DNA of 35,474 nt from a virus, in IMG/VR virus record IMGVR_UViG_3300022673_000085, positions 1 to 35,474 of that record. One strand, written 5' to 3'. The stretch's first letter is position 1. Every line of letters begins with the position of its first letter. This document shows, piece by piece, positions 7,424-15,546 of the stretch. The notes under the pieces were generated by a model. The model ran no database searches. It was not told the origin of the DNA and saw nothing but the letters and a program-made list of their open reading frames with translations. The position numbers and the translations under genes were made by a program.

Positions 7424-8725
7424 CTACGCCAAGGTGACCCGCGCAAACGCCTCGGCCACCACCGGCGCGCCGTCGGATTCCATGCGCCCGATGAACCCAT
7501 CCTGGTTCGTCTCCGCATACAGCTCCACCAGACGCTGCACCTGCATATCCAGCGCATCCACGATCCAGTACTGGCTGAAATCGCCCAGGATCCCAACATA
7601 CAATCCAGTCGTGAACGTGTTCGGCGCGTATTCGCTCATCGCCGTTGGGAAGCCCAGCAGCATATCTGGCTCGCCGGCCCGCATGCTCTCCTGCCACAAA
7701 TACTGGCCCTCGCCGTCTTTGAGCTTGGCCACTGCCTTGATTGCATCACGGTGGAAGAGCCACCGGGCCATCCGCCAATACTGACCCTTCAGCGAATACT
7801 TGACCTCGAACAGATTGTCGGCTCCGATCGCCGTGGTCGTATTGCCCGTCGAGACGTCCCGGCTCGTGGGAATGCCGTCGGCCGACGCCGTGAACACGCC
7901 AAGAGGCTGGTTCGACCCGTTGCCGTTCAGAAAGTTGTTCTCCATCGTCACGCCGAACTTGTACGCCAACCGGTCGCGCACCAGCGCCTCCGCGTCCACC
8001 ATGCGCAACAGCTTCTTGCTCACCTTGATCCGCTTCGCCAATGGATGCGGGTACAGGTCCCGGCGACCAAAGGACATCGTGCTGTCCTCGTCGCCCGTCC
8101 CGATCTCGCTCGTCCAGATCGGATCGGCCGGGTCCGCTGCCAGCGAAGGCGCGCCCATGCTCTGCGCAGTCGCCACCGTGAACGTGGTCGCCCACTGCCG
8201 GATGAAGGCCATGTTATCCATGTCCTTGATCAACATGTCCACGAATTGCATGGGCGGCACCAAGTACCCGCCGGAAGTCGCCACGTCCACCTGTAGTGCT
8301 CGTTCATCCCAAAGGCCGGTCCGCAGCCACGCCCCAAAGGCCCGCTGATACGCCGGCTTCAACGTGGCCACCAGGTCCGCATACGCCCGCTGTTCTTGCC
8401 AACCTGCCGGCAACTGGGCCATGCCCCGGCTCTCAAAGACCGGCGCTGCCGGCTCATCATCGCCACCGTTCTCGCCCGCGCCGCTCACATTCTCGTCATC
8501 CATGCTGGTCTGTCGCCTGGACTCGCCCAGATCCGCCTGCGCGTCCAGCAACCGTTCCCGGCGCTCGATCTCCGCCCGCTTCTCGTCGGCCGTATCCATC
8601 AAACGGTCAAACTGCTCATTCTCCTCGGCAGTCATCTCCCGCGTCTCGGCATCCGCAGCCTCATGCAGCGCCCGCGCATCGTTGATCAACCGCGCTCGTT
8701 CTCGCCGCAACTCATTCAGATTCAT
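7424..8725 (-). CDS. Major capsid protein, HK97 fold, 433 aa
   Basis: This is the shell subunit. Residues 1-75 form a charged coiled coil (delta/scaffold domain), followed by a Gly/Asp/Glu-rich linker to about residue 100 where the prohead protease probably cuts. The mature part shows the HK97-type sequence: ATSGGYLVPPMQFVDMLI (N-arm start), the FTVATAQSMGAPSL strand, KRIKVSKKLLRMVDAEALVRDRLAYKF (spine helix region), and NGNGSNQPLGVFTAS. ATG 8725 was chosen over the upstream GTG because AGAGGTG then lies at ribosome-binding distance. It directly follows the protease gene. Confidence 0.96.
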   Translation of the reverse strand: MNLNELRRERARLINDARALHEAADAETREMTAEENEQFDRLMDTADEKRAEIERRERLLDAQADLGESRRQTSMDDENVSGAGENGGDDEPAAPVFESRGMAQLPAGWQEQRAYADLVATLKPAYQRAFGAWLRTGLWDERALQVDVATSGGYLVPPMQFVDMLIKDMDNMAFIRQWATTFTVATAQSMGAPSLAADPADPIWTSEIGTGDEDSTMSFGRRDLYPHPLAKRIKVSKKLLRMVDAEALVRDRLAYKFGVTMENNFLNGNGSNQPLGVFTASADGIPTSRDVSTGNTTTAIGADNLFEVKYSLKGQYWRMARWLFHRDAIKAVAKLKDGEGQYLWQESMRAGEPDMLLGFPTAMSEYAPNTFTTGLYVGILGDFSQYWIVDALDMQVQRLVELYAETNQDGFIGRMESDGAPVVAEAFARVTLA

Positions 8726-8752
8726 CCCAATCACCTCTTCAGATATTCATGC

Positions 8753-8785
8753 TCACGCGTCACGCCTTCACGCATCACGTTTCGC
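8753..8785. repeat. TCACG-type intergenic repeat array, copy C
   Basis: The gap between protease and capsid genes holds TCACGCGTCACGCC, TTCACGCATCACG and TTTCGC units, related to copies A, B and D. The array stops just upstream of the capsid ribosome site. Confidence 0.8.
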
Positions 8786-8788
8786 ATC

Positions 8789-9415
8789 TCACACTTCCGC
8801 CAACCGCAACACACGCACCCGCCGCGCCGCCTGCGCCCGCATTTGGCCCCCAGTGCTATTCTCACCGGCCCGCCGCGCCCGCAGCTCTGCCGGAATCTCG
8901 GGGATAACCCCGTAGATATCATCATGTCTCGCATCCACAGACGTCGCCTCATACGCCGGCCACGTCACCGGCGAGATCTCGTACAGCGTCCCATTCGTCA
9001 CGCGCCGCACCAGCGTCCCATCTGTCTCCTCACTCCACGTCATCCCATTCGGGAGCACCTTGAACCCGAAGGACATGCCATCCACATCCCGGCGCCGGAT
9101 GCTCTCATACGCGTCCCGGCCCACCTGTGTATCAGGCACATCCAGCTCAAAGCGCACGCCCAGACTCTCATCGAAGAGCCGCAGCGTCCCTGAAGCCGTC
9201 CGGCCCAGCACATCGCCCGGGCCATGCTGCCACAGCGCCCGCACATCGCCGTCCGCCACCGAATCGCTGAACGCGCCCGGCTCGATCACCTCCCGGAAAT
9301 CGAAGATCGGCGCACTCATCTGCCCATAGACCACCGCATACCCCGTGATCATGGGCTGCTCACCCTCCACGGCCCGCAGCTCCGCCCGTTGGAAGTACCT
9401 CAGTTCTCTGTCCAT
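8789..9415 (-). CDS. HK97-type prohead protease (peptidase U35), 208 aa
   Basis: This serine protease matures the prohead by cutting the capsid delta domain. The family signatures are present: ITGYAVVYGQ near the start, WQHGPGDVLGR with catalytic His64, and DVDGMSFGFKV with catalytic Ser115, spaced as in the family. TLYEISPVTWPAYEAT is the conserved C-terminal strand. The start ATG 9415 follows AGGTGAACTT; the upstream in-frame Met at 9433 lacks such a site. It sits between the portal and capsid genes, the canonical order. Confidence 0.95.
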   Translation of the reverse strand: MDRELRYFQRAELRAVEGEQPMITGYAVVYGQMSAPIFDFREVIEPGAFSDSVADGDVRALWQHGPGDVLGRTASGTLRLFDESLGVRFELDVPDTQVGRDAYESIRRRDVDGMSFGFKVLPNGMTWSEETDGTLVRRVTNGTLYEISPVTWPAYEATSVDARHDDIYGVIPEIPAELRARRAGENSTGGQMRAQAARRVRVLRLAEV

Positions 9416-9433
9416 AAGTTCACCTATTACCAA

Positions 9434-9457
9434 TCACGTTTCACGCATCACGTTTCG
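9434..9457. repeat. TCACG-type intergenic repeat array, copy D
   Basis: TCACGTTTCACGCATCACGTTTCGC fills the short gap between the portal and protease genes. It is the shortest of the four arrays. Confidence 0.75.
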
Positions 9458-9460
9458 CTC

Positions 9461-11449
9461 TTAAGCCGCCGTGACCACACAATCACACCCGTCGTGAAGA
9501 GGCCCGTGCCGGCGTCGCTGGCCGGAGACAAGCGTCTCTCCCCCGGCGCCCGTCACCGTCGCCCCCTTCTCCACGAAATAGCCGCTGATGCCGATAACCT
9601 GGCCATCCAATCTTGCGCAGAATGGGCACGAATCGCCCACAGAGTTCCAGCGCAGGCTGCGCACCCCCAAGATCGTGTACGCCACCACCACCAGCGCGTT
9701 CGTCGCCTCCACAGACTCATCCGCGCTGCGCCTGGACGACTCCTTCTCCTCCCACCGGTCAAGCTGCTCTTCCAGCGCCTCTTCCAGCTCATCCTCCGGG
9801 CGTCCATCCATCACCGCGCGCAGCCGGTTCTCATGCTCCGACACATAACCCGTCGCCTGCACCCGCAAATAGCCCTCGATGAACTCCTCAAACCCCTCAT
9901 CCGGCGCATCTTCGCCCAGCTCATCCGCGGCCGAGCTCGCCGCCATCGCCGACAGCGACTCCAACACAGGGCGGAAATAGTCCGGCATCGCCTCACGCAA
10001 ATCTGCGTAAAACTCAACTAGCCACGTCATGAACCCGGACAGATCCCCGTTCGCCACATATTTATTGACCGCCCGCCGCAGATCCGCCACCTCGCGCCGC
10101 ACCACGCGCCCATACGAATCCTCGAACAGCCGGATCATGCTGCGCGCCAGCCGCTGTCGGCCTCGAGCAACGTCCAGGACCTCATCCTCATCATCGCCGG
10201 CCGCCCGTGTCTCCAGCGCCGGCGCCGCCCGCATCTGCCCGGCCTCGGCGTCCTTACTCACATCGCCCTCGCCGGCCAGCCCCATGTTCAGCGGCCGCAG
10301 GAACTCATCGCCACCCTCATACGGGTTCAGATTCTCCAGCGTCCGCACCTCGTTGGGACTCATCACCCCGATCTGCACCATCGTCGAGTAGAAAGAAGAG
10401 CGTGTCTGGCTATCGCCCCACATCAACCCGTTGACCAGATGCTCCAGGTAATAGGTGCGGCGCTCGCTGGGGGTCAGCAGGCTAAGCCCCATGCGCTGGT
10501 CGATCCGCTTCAACCACGGCGCCAGGCTAAACTTCTCGAACTCAAGGGCCTGTTGCTCGATGTTGCTAAACGTCGCCCGCTCCAGGTCGCCGACCAGATG
10601 CGGAGGAACCCGGTACCAACCCGCAATCACCGACCGCTGGAATTTTCGCGTCTCCAGGAACTGCGCCTCTTCGGGAGGGATGCCCAGCTTCTCGATATCC
10701 ATGCCCTCCTCGATAATGCGCGTCCGGTGCGCATTGGCCAGGCCCGAAGCCCCATCCTCCCAGCTCGCGGTCAAGCGGCTATGCGCCTCATCGCTCAGCC
10801 TGCCCGGATGCTTCAGGATCACGCTGGGCCGCGCCCCATTGCTGAAATAGCGGCTGCCGAACTCCTCCGTCGCCAGGTCCAGCCCGATCGAGTTCATCTG
10901 CTTGCGGATCGGACTCTCTCCCCACAACCCATTACCCATGAAGCGCACATGCAACACCTGGTCGCCTCTCAGCGTGGTCTTTCTGTTGTTGGGCAGCCAA
11001 TACTCATACACCAGCGCGCCGCGCGCCCGTCGCAACGCCATCCGGTCCGGCCGCAGCGGCCACAACCCCGTCACCATGCCCCCGTTCGACCATTCGATCT
11101 CGCTGAAATGGTTGCCCCACGTCGCACAGTGCTGGATCATCACCTCTTGCCACTCGAACGAAGTCATCTCCGGGTTCGGTGAATCGTGCAACAGCGGATA
11201 GAGCGCATGGTCGTCGGCCCGCTCCTTGCCTCCGCTCGCCATGCGCCGGTAGGTGATCAGCGGCAACATCGCGATCGACTCCGCCAACACCCGCACACAC
11301 GCATAGACCACCGCGCTGGCCAGGCTCCCCTCCACCGTCACCTCGACCCCGGCCGGCGTCGAGCTGCCCATCCCGAAGATGCGTTCCCAGCCGCTCTCGC
11401 TGCTCGGATGCTCTCGCCGCTCAAACAACCGTGTCAACAATCCGCTCAC
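9461..11449 (-). CDS. Portal protein fused to a MuF-like minor head domain, 662 aa
   Basis: Residues 1 to about 400 are an HK97-type portal, the dodecameric ring through which DNA is packaged. Signatures include VYACVRVLAESIAMLPLITYR, a WP/PL-rich wing (MVTGLWPLRPDRMAL) and NIEQQALEFEKFSLAPWLKRI. Residues 420-600 are mostly helical and charged. The C-terminal 60 residues carry CPFCARLDGQVIG, then H-G-P-L-H-D-G-C-D-C, with Cys608, Cys611, His648, His652, Cys655 and Cys657 arranged as in phage Mu gpF-type minor head proteins. The usual separate MuF gene is absent, so the two proteins are fused. It starts with GTG 11449, overlapping the preceding stop as GTGA. Confidence 0.93.
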   Translation of the reverse strand: MSGLLTRLFERREHPSSESGWERIFGMGSSTPAGVEVTVEGSLASAVVYACVRVLAESIAMLPLITYRRMASGGKERADDHALYPLLHDSPNPEMTSFEWQEVMIQHCATWGNHFSEIEWSNGGMVTGLWPLRPDRMALRRARGALVYEYWLPNNRKTTLRGDQVLHVRFMGNGLWGESPIRKQMNSIGLDLATEEFGSRYFSNGARPSVILKHPGRLSDEAHSRLTASWEDGASGLANAHRTRIIEEGMDIEKLGIPPEEAQFLETRKFQRSVIAGWYRVPPHLVGDLERATFSNIEQQALEFEKFSLAPWLKRIDQRMGLSLLTPSERRTYYLEHLVNGLMWGDSQTRSSFYSTMVQIGVMSPNEVRTLENLNPYEGGDEFLRPLNMGLAGEGDVSKDAEAGQMRAAPALETRAAGDDEDEVLDVARGRQRLARSMIRLFEDSYGRVVRREVADLRRAVNKYVANGDLSGFMTWLVEFYADLREAMPDYFRPVLESLSAMAASSAADELGEDAPDEGFEEFIEGYLRVQATGYVSEHENRLRAVMDGRPEDELEEALEEQLDRWEEKESSRRSADESVEATNALVVVAYTILGVRSLRWNSVGDSCPFCARLDGQVIGISGYFVEKGATVTGAGGETLVSGQRRRHGPLHDGCDCVVTAA

Positions 11450-11607
11450 GATCTAACCGTCCGCATCCACGTCACCACCGCCGCCAGCGCCAACAATGCA
11501 CCTCCCGCATAGCCCAGCAATCCCGGCCAGCTCCACAGGAGATACATCATCGCGCCCAACAGAACCAGGCCCGCCAACGCCATTAGATCCACCCAATCAA
11601 AATTCAT
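11446..11607 (-). CDS. Small membrane protein between terminase block and portal, 53 aa
   Basis: The 53-residue product has two hydrophobic helices (about residues 8-25 and 29-46) separated by SWPG, and ends in a basic MRTVRS. Its stop overlaps the portal GTG start (GTGA), which supports that it is translated. It starts right after a terminator (11611-11650). A two-helix protein of this size could be a holin, but no holin family is recognised and the position is unusual, so this remains a guess. An internal ATG eight codons later is an alternative start. Confidence 0.6.
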   Translation of the reverse strand: MNFDWVDLMALAGLVLLGAMMYLLWSWPGLLGYAGGALLALAAVVTWMRTVRS

Positions 11608-11610
11608 AGC

Positions 11611-11651
11611 AACAAAAAAACGCCCGCTGCCATCGCTGGCAGACAGGCGTT
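11611..11651 (-). terminator. Rho-independent terminator between the terminase and portal segments
   Basis: On the minus strand a GC-rich stem, ACGCC..TGCCA pairing with TGGCA..GGCGT (11650-11620, GCGA loop, small internal bulges), is followed by a run of seven T (11619-11613). It is oriented with the late genes. It lies four bases upstream of the 53-aa gene, so expression of portal and capsid must involve readthrough, antitermination or a second promoter. Confidence 0.85.
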
Positions 11652-11680
11652 CGAGACGCTCCATTATCGAAGTTGTTAGC

Positions 11681-11759
11681 GTGTGGATGGTCCTGTCCCC
11701 CGAAACCGGACCAGATGGAAGTGGCCCGGGTTGCGCATATGCGCCAGGACCATCCACAC
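11681..11759. repeat. 79-bp element with perfect 15-bp inverted ends and an inner palindrome
   Basis: GTGTGGATGGTCCTG (11681-11695) has its exact reverse complement at 11745-11759. The 49-base interior ends in the 12-bp palindrome GCGCATATGCGC (11733-11744). The whole lies in the only non-coding gap of the packaging block. No target-site duplication is visible, so a mobile element is not shown; a structured RNA or a protein-binding site are alternatives. Confidence 0.75.
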
Positions 11760-11794
11760 TTCACCTACAGTCTAGCACATATTATCTGCTTGGT

Positions 11795-12007
11795 CTACGA
11801 ATCTGGACATTTGCCCTCGATTTCAGGATCAACGTCCCAATCACACACCCGGATCAACACATCCCGGCCGCTGGCGCGCACAATTGCCGGCAGATCGAAC
11901 ACACACTCTTCCTGGCGCATGCGCACATGCAAGCGCAGCGTCCCCGGCTCCAAGCGGCCGATCAGCTTCTGTTCCCCATCCGTCCGCAGCTCGATCAACG
12001 TATCCAT
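11795..12007 (-). CDS. Small hypothetical protein after the large terminase, 70 aa
   Basis: The start ATG 12007 has GGGAGG nine bases upstream; longer in-frame starts lack a site. The product, MDTLIELRTDGEQKLIGRL and onward, is a compact beta-rich domain ending in VRMRQEECVFDLPAI and acidic residues. I do not recognise the family. It lies between the terminase gene and a non-coding stretch with a large inverted repeat and a terminator, so it is the last gene of the packaging segment. Confidence 0.6.
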   Translation of the reverse strand: MDTLIELRTDGEQKLIGRLEPGTLRLHVRMRQEECVFDLPAIVRASGRDVLIRVCDWDVDPEIEGKCPDS

Positions 12008-12157
12008 GCCAACCAGCCTCCCGAACGCCAACCTAAGCCCCATCATTGCACAACATGCACAATTCACTCGCTGCCGGCAGCACTGGCCAGGCTTCTGCAG
12101 GAGCAATTTTAGCGGCTCCGGCGCCTCGATCGTTAGGGCATTCTGCACAATCCACCC

Positions 12158-13855
12158 TCATAACACCAGCACCCCGCGCCCCTCATAGACCGAATCCACA
12201 TCCACCGCCAGCGTCGCCCGGTACAGCCCCATCATCAGCGCCACCATCCCGTCGATCTTCTCCGTCGACTTGCCCTTGTCCGGCTTCTTGTTCCCGGCCG
12301 GGTCCTCGGCCCACGTCAAATTACTCGCCATCCACGCCAGCACCGGGTTGCCGCCATGGTTGATCGCCCGCTTGGCCACCGCCGCCTCCAGCTTCTGCGC
12401 CGCCGGATTCATCGACACATAGCCCTGCCGGAACTGGATCAACACATCCTCCGCCACGCCCCCGGCCTGCAACTGGTTGCTCAACCACGTCGCATTCCAC
12501 GGGTCATACGCCAGCTCCTGCACATCAAATGTCTCCAGATCCCGCTCGATCTGCGCCTGGATCCACGCATCGTCGATCACATTCCCCGGCGTCAGCTCCA
12601 CAAAGCCCTGCCTATCCCACACATCAAAGGGCACCCGGTCCCGCCGCACCCGCTCCTCGATGTTATCCTCCGGAACCCAGAACCGGCACAGCACCGGCCG
12701 CACCCCATCATCATCCGGCGCAAACACATAGACCGCGGCCGTCACATCCAGCGTGCTCGACAGGTCCACCCCGACCCAGCAGCGCCGGCCGGCCAGGCTC
12801 GCCTCCTCGACGGGCCCATGATTGCACAGCGCCCACTTCTCCGGAGAGATCGCCCGCCGCTGCGCCGTCGTCCATACGTTCAACTCCTTCGTTAAGAAAG
12901 CGTTCAACAATCCCGGCTGATTTTTGGCCTTGCGCGCCTTGTCCCGCAATCCGTCCCCATACTTCGACACGCCCAGGTTCGGGTTCGCCTTGACCCATGC
13001 ATCCTCGTTGTCCCATGGCTCCAGTTCATCCGTCTCCACATCCCGGTCCAGGCTGTAGATCAGCGCAAACCACGCATCATCCACCAGCGTCCCGTCCAGA
13101 ATACGCTCGCTATAATCATGCTGCTGTTTACAAAATGACAGAGAATTGTGGCCGGCCGTCGTGATCGTGAAGATGAGCGGCTGGTCCCGGCTCCCCGTCC
13201 CCGTCTCCAGCACATGGTACAGGTCCCCATCCGGATGCGCATGCAGCTCGTCGATCAGCGCCCCATGCACATTCAACCCATCCAGCGTCTCCGAATTGCT
13301 CCCCACCGGCTCATACTTGGAGAACGTCGTCTCATTGTGGATGTTATTCTTCAGCACCCGCAGCTCGGCGCTCAGCATCGACGACTGGCGCACCATCCGG
13401 ATCGACTCCTGGTGCACAATGCGCGCCTGCTCAATCTTCGTCGCCGCCGTGTAGATCTCCGCGCCCGGCTCCCCATCCGCATGCATCAGATAGAGGCCCA
13501 CGCCCGCCGCTAAGGTGCTTTTGCCGTTCTTCCTTGCCACCTCCAGATAGGCCGTGCGGAAGCGCCGCGTCCCGTCCGCCCGCATCCACCCGAACAGCGA
13601 CCAGAGCGCAAACTGCTGCCACGGTTCCAGCGCCACCGGCGACCCGGACCAACGCCCCTTGCTATGCCGCAACACCAGCGGAAAGAACGCCAGGATGCGC
13701 TTGGCCGCCCGCTCATCGAACCGTAGCCCGCGCGCCTCGCCCGTCTCCAGGTCCCGGCGATGTCGCTCGCACGCCAGCCGCACCCACCGGTTCGCCACCT
13801 GCCGGCCGGCCAGCACATCATCGCAATAGTCCTCGGCCAAGAACTCGATCGCCAC
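12158..13855 (-). CDS. terL: Terminase large subunit, 565 aa
   Basis: This is the ATPase and nuclease motor that cuts and packages phage DNA through the portal. Walker A is ARKNGKST (residues 107-114), Walker B is ALIDE (199-203), and a C-motif-like ITTAG follows at about 231. The nuclease domain begins with the RNase H-type strand VGVDLSS (Asp364), with further acidic sites at YDPWN (about 472) and EKIDG near the C-terminus. The length is normal for the HK97-type family that pairs with P27-type small subunits. It starts with GTG 13855, six bases after a small gene of unknown function. Confidence 0.97.
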   Translation of the reverse strand: MAIEFLAEDYCDDVLAGRQVANRWVRLACERHRRDLETGEARGLRFDERAAKRILAFFPLVLRHSKGRWSGSPVALEPWQQFALWSLFGWMRADGTRRFRTAYLEVARKNGKSTLAAGVGLYLMHADGEPGAEIYTAATKIEQARIVHQESIRMVRQSSMLSAELRVLKNNIHNETTFSKYEPVGSNSETLDGLNVHGALIDELHAHPDGDLYHVLETGTGSRDQPLIFTITTAGHNSLSFCKQQHDYSERILDGTLVDDAWFALIYSLDRDVETDELEPWDNEDAWVKANPNLGVSKYGDGLRDKARKAKNQPGLLNAFLTKELNVWTTAQRRAISPEKWALCNHGPVEEASLAGRRCWVGVDLSSTLDVTAAVYVFAPDDDGVRPVLCRFWVPEDNIEERVRRDRVPFDVWDRQGFVELTPGNVIDDAWIQAQIERDLETFDVQELAYDPWNATWLSNQLQAGGVAEDVLIQFRQGYVSMNPAAQKLEAAVAKRAINHGGNPVLAWMASNLTWAEDPAGNKKPDKGKSTEKIDGMVALMMGLYRATLAVDVDSVYEGRGVLVL

Positions 13856-13860
13856 ATCGG

Positions 13861-14082
13861 CTAATCTGACGGGCCATTAGGGAATGGCGTCCACCATCTA
13901 AACGACGATATAGGCTCAGAACCAAAGTCCTCTGGATACAGCAGCACGCGATCATCATTTGGCCAATAGACACCACTCTGGACGATGTCATCATCGCGCA
14001 CAACTAAGATACTCATGCTCTTGCCTGGCTTCCTATCTTCCGTCAGATTCCAGCAAACATTTTCGTACGATACTACGGCCAT
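13861..14082 (-). CDS. Small hypothetical protein between the terminase subunits, 73 aa
   Basis: ATG 14082 has the ribosome site GGAGAA. The product, MAVVSYENVCWNLTEDRKPG and onward, is acidic and aromatic with several Trp (RWWTPFPNGPSD at the end). Its codon use is less GC-rich than its neighbours, which suggests a recent insertion between terS and terL. No family is recognised and no motif is visible. Confidence 0.6.
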   Translation of the reverse strand: MAVVSYENVCWNLTEDRKPGKSMSILVVRDDDIVQSGVYWPNDDRVLLYPEDFGSEPISSFRWWTPFPNGPSD

Positions 14083-14086
14083 CAGA

Positions 14087-14557
14087 TTATTCTCCCACCG
14101 CTGCATCCAGCAGATCCTCTACCGTCGCCGGCCGCTCATTCTCGCCCACATTCAGCCGGCTGCGGCTCCCCGGCGACATCCCGAACTCCGTCAGAAAGCT
14201 CTTCATCTGTTTCGCCGCCGTCGTCGCCACCGACCACCACGGATTCAGCACCGGATAGCCCTTCTCCGTCACCGTGATCATGCTGCCCTGCGCCAGCTCT
14301 TCATGCGCCCGCACCCAGTCCGCCCACGCCTGGCAATACGCAGCCAGCGCGGCCCGGTCCACCTGCGTCAGCAGCCCCAGCTCAAACAACTGCTTCGCCA
14401 TCCGGTTCCACTCCTTGCGCGCCTCGCCCTGCAAGTGCTTCGGGCACGGCGGCCGCTTCTTCTTCGGCCGCGGCTCGGCCCCGTTCAGCGGCCGCTTCCC
14501 CGGATTCCCGGCCAATTCCTTCATCCGGGTCGGTGTCCGCGGCCGTCCCGCCGGCAT
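14087..14557 (-). CDS. terS: Terminase small subunit, P27 family, 156 aa
   Basis: This protein recognises the packaging site on phage DNA and hands it to the large subunit. The N-terminal MPAGRPRTPTRMKELAGNPGK and LNGAEPRPKKKRP are classic P27-family openings. A helical part with EARKEWNRMAKQLFELGLLTQVDRAALAAYC follows, then NPWWSVATTAAKQMKSFLTEFGMSP, the conserved end of the domain. It has a GGGGGAGGGT ribosome site. The order HNH nuclease, small terminase, large terminase, portal is typical of HK97-like siphophages. Confidence 0.94.
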   Translation of the reverse strand: MPAGRPRTPTRMKELAGNPGKRPLNGAEPRPKKKRPPCPKHLQGEARKEWNRMAKQLFELGLLTQVDRAALAAYCQAWADWVRAHEELAQGSMITVTEKGYPVLNPWWSVATTAAKQMKSFLTEFGMSPGSRSRLNVGENERPATVEDLLDAAVGE

Positions 14558-14622
14558 ACCCTCCCCCTATCGAATTTCGCGGAAATGTGTCCGGAGCCAC
14601 CCGCTCGGTCTACGTTCTGGAG

Positions 14623-14652
14623 GCTGTAGAGATTTGATCCGCCCCCCGGCGC
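14623..14652. other. Candidate packaging-site (cos-like) sequence upstream of terS
   Basis: On the minus strand a G-run followed by CGGATCAAATCTCTACAG precedes the small terminase gene by about 65 bases. From memory, similar G-rich/ATCAAATCTCTACA sequences occur upstream of P27-type small terminase genes in other phages, and the non-coding position between Dam and terS is where a packaging site would be expected. This is an inference with no direct evidence of cutting. Confidence 0.4.
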
Positions 14653-14678
14653 ACGCCCTGCATCGAGCCACCTGCCTA

Positions 14679-15236
14679 TCACGACCATAGGATTGCGCCA
14701 AATTCTTTGAAGCTTTCACGGAACTTCGATCGATAGTTGCCGAGATAATAGATGATCTGTGATTGAGTTGGGCGCTCTTGCACGTTGCCAGCTTCATCGA
14801 TGTATTGAATGCGATGGTCAACGAGACAGATCGCGATCTCCAGCTTTGCGATTCGCTGGAACGCTGGCTGATATACGACATTCATATTCACCAGCATGAT
14901 TGCCTGGCTAACGCGCCGGACGACATACTCCTCATGCAACTTGGCTGCCCATTCGGCTGCTTGACCTGGATAGTCTGAGTATGGTGGATTGAGCCAGACA
15001 TTGCCAAACCAGGGGCGGATCAGCCCATTCGTTGCCCGTGTAAAGTAGGCGGCTGCCCCCACTACCTCATTGGCCTTGGCACAGCTTGCCGGGTCCAGAT
15101 CGATCTTCCCCATGAGGTTACGGGCTGCATCCACATAGCGTCGCGGGGTGTAATGCTCGGACGTTTTTCCAGGGCCAAAGTGCTGGGACACCCCCCTACG
15201 CTTTTTCGCCTTGCGTCTTTCGACTGTGGCACTCAT
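14679..15236 (-). CDS. Phage DNA N6-adenine methyltransferase (Dam-type), 185 aa
   Basis: The enzyme would transfer a methyl group from S-adenosylmethionine to adenine in phage DNA. Residues 28-50 read HYTPRRYVDAARN followed by IDLDPAS, a typical opening of the phage Dam family. GNVWLNPPYSDYP contains the catalytic NPPY (83-86). The remaining C-terminal half is a helical/strand mix with LVNMNVVYQPAFQRI. ATG 15236 has AAGGA eight bases upstream and overlaps the end of the HNH gene by 41 bases. It could protect phage DNA from restriction or regulate gene expression. Confidence 0.9.
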   Translation of the reverse strand: MSATVERRKAKKRRGVSQHFGPGKTSEHYTPRRYVDAARNLMGKIDLDPASCAKANEVVGAAAYFTRATNGLIRPWFGNVWLNPPYSDYPGQAAEWAAKLHEEYVVRRVSQAIMLVNMNVVYQPAFQRIAKLEIAICLVDHRIQYIDEAGNVQERPTQSQIIYYLGNYRSKFRESFKEFGAILWS

Positions 15237-15546
15237 GACATAATCCTTGCAGGTTCTCCCACGCATCAGTACCGCCTGCCCGCTTGGGTACAATGTGATC
15301 GACATCGGTGGCGGCAACGGTCCGGCCTTCGGCCTGGCACTCAACGCAGAGCGGATTGGCGGCGAGGAACATCTTGCGCAGCTTTTGCCAGCGCCGATCA
15401 TAGCCACGTGCGGATGCACTGCCGCGCTGCCGGTCATACTCGCGCTCGCTATGTCGTCGACGGGGACCGCAGGCAGAGCAGACGCCATCTCGCACCAGGC
15501 CCTTGCAGCCCGACCGGTTGCAAGCCGTCGGCGCTTTGACTGGCAT
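15196..15546 (-). CDS. HNH endonuclease, packaging-associated, 116 aa
   Basis: Residues 9-26 contain four cysteines (CNRSGC and CSAC) forming a probable N-terminal zinc knuckle. The HNH core follows: NPLCVECQAEG (Cys67, Cys70), DHIVPK (catalytic His84), ENLQGLCHECHSRKT (Asn98, Cys103, His104, Cys106). Such small HNH proteins next to terminase genes cooperate with the terminase in cutting DNA in HK97-like phages. The start ATG 15546 overlaps the stop of the upstream membrane protein gene (TGATG). Confidence 0.93.
   Translation of the reverse strand: MPVKAPTACNRSGCKGLVRDGVCSACGPRRRHSEREYDRQRGSASARGYDRRWQKLRKMFLAANPLCVECQAEGRTVAATDVDHIVPKRAGGTDAWENLQGLCHECHSRKTQGEKA

Noticed and set aside
8396-9193. 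A 265-codon plus-strand frame across protease and capsid genes
   Set aside because: It is a shadow of two well-supported genes on the minus strand and crosses an intergenic repeat array.
10439-11182. A 247-codon plus-strand frame
   Set aside because: It is antisense to the portal gene, very rich in Arg, Pro, Leu and His, and has no ribosome site.
11681-11759. An insertion sequence or MITE
   Set aside because: The inverted ends are perfect, but no target-site duplication or second copy is visible in this window, so mobility is not supported.
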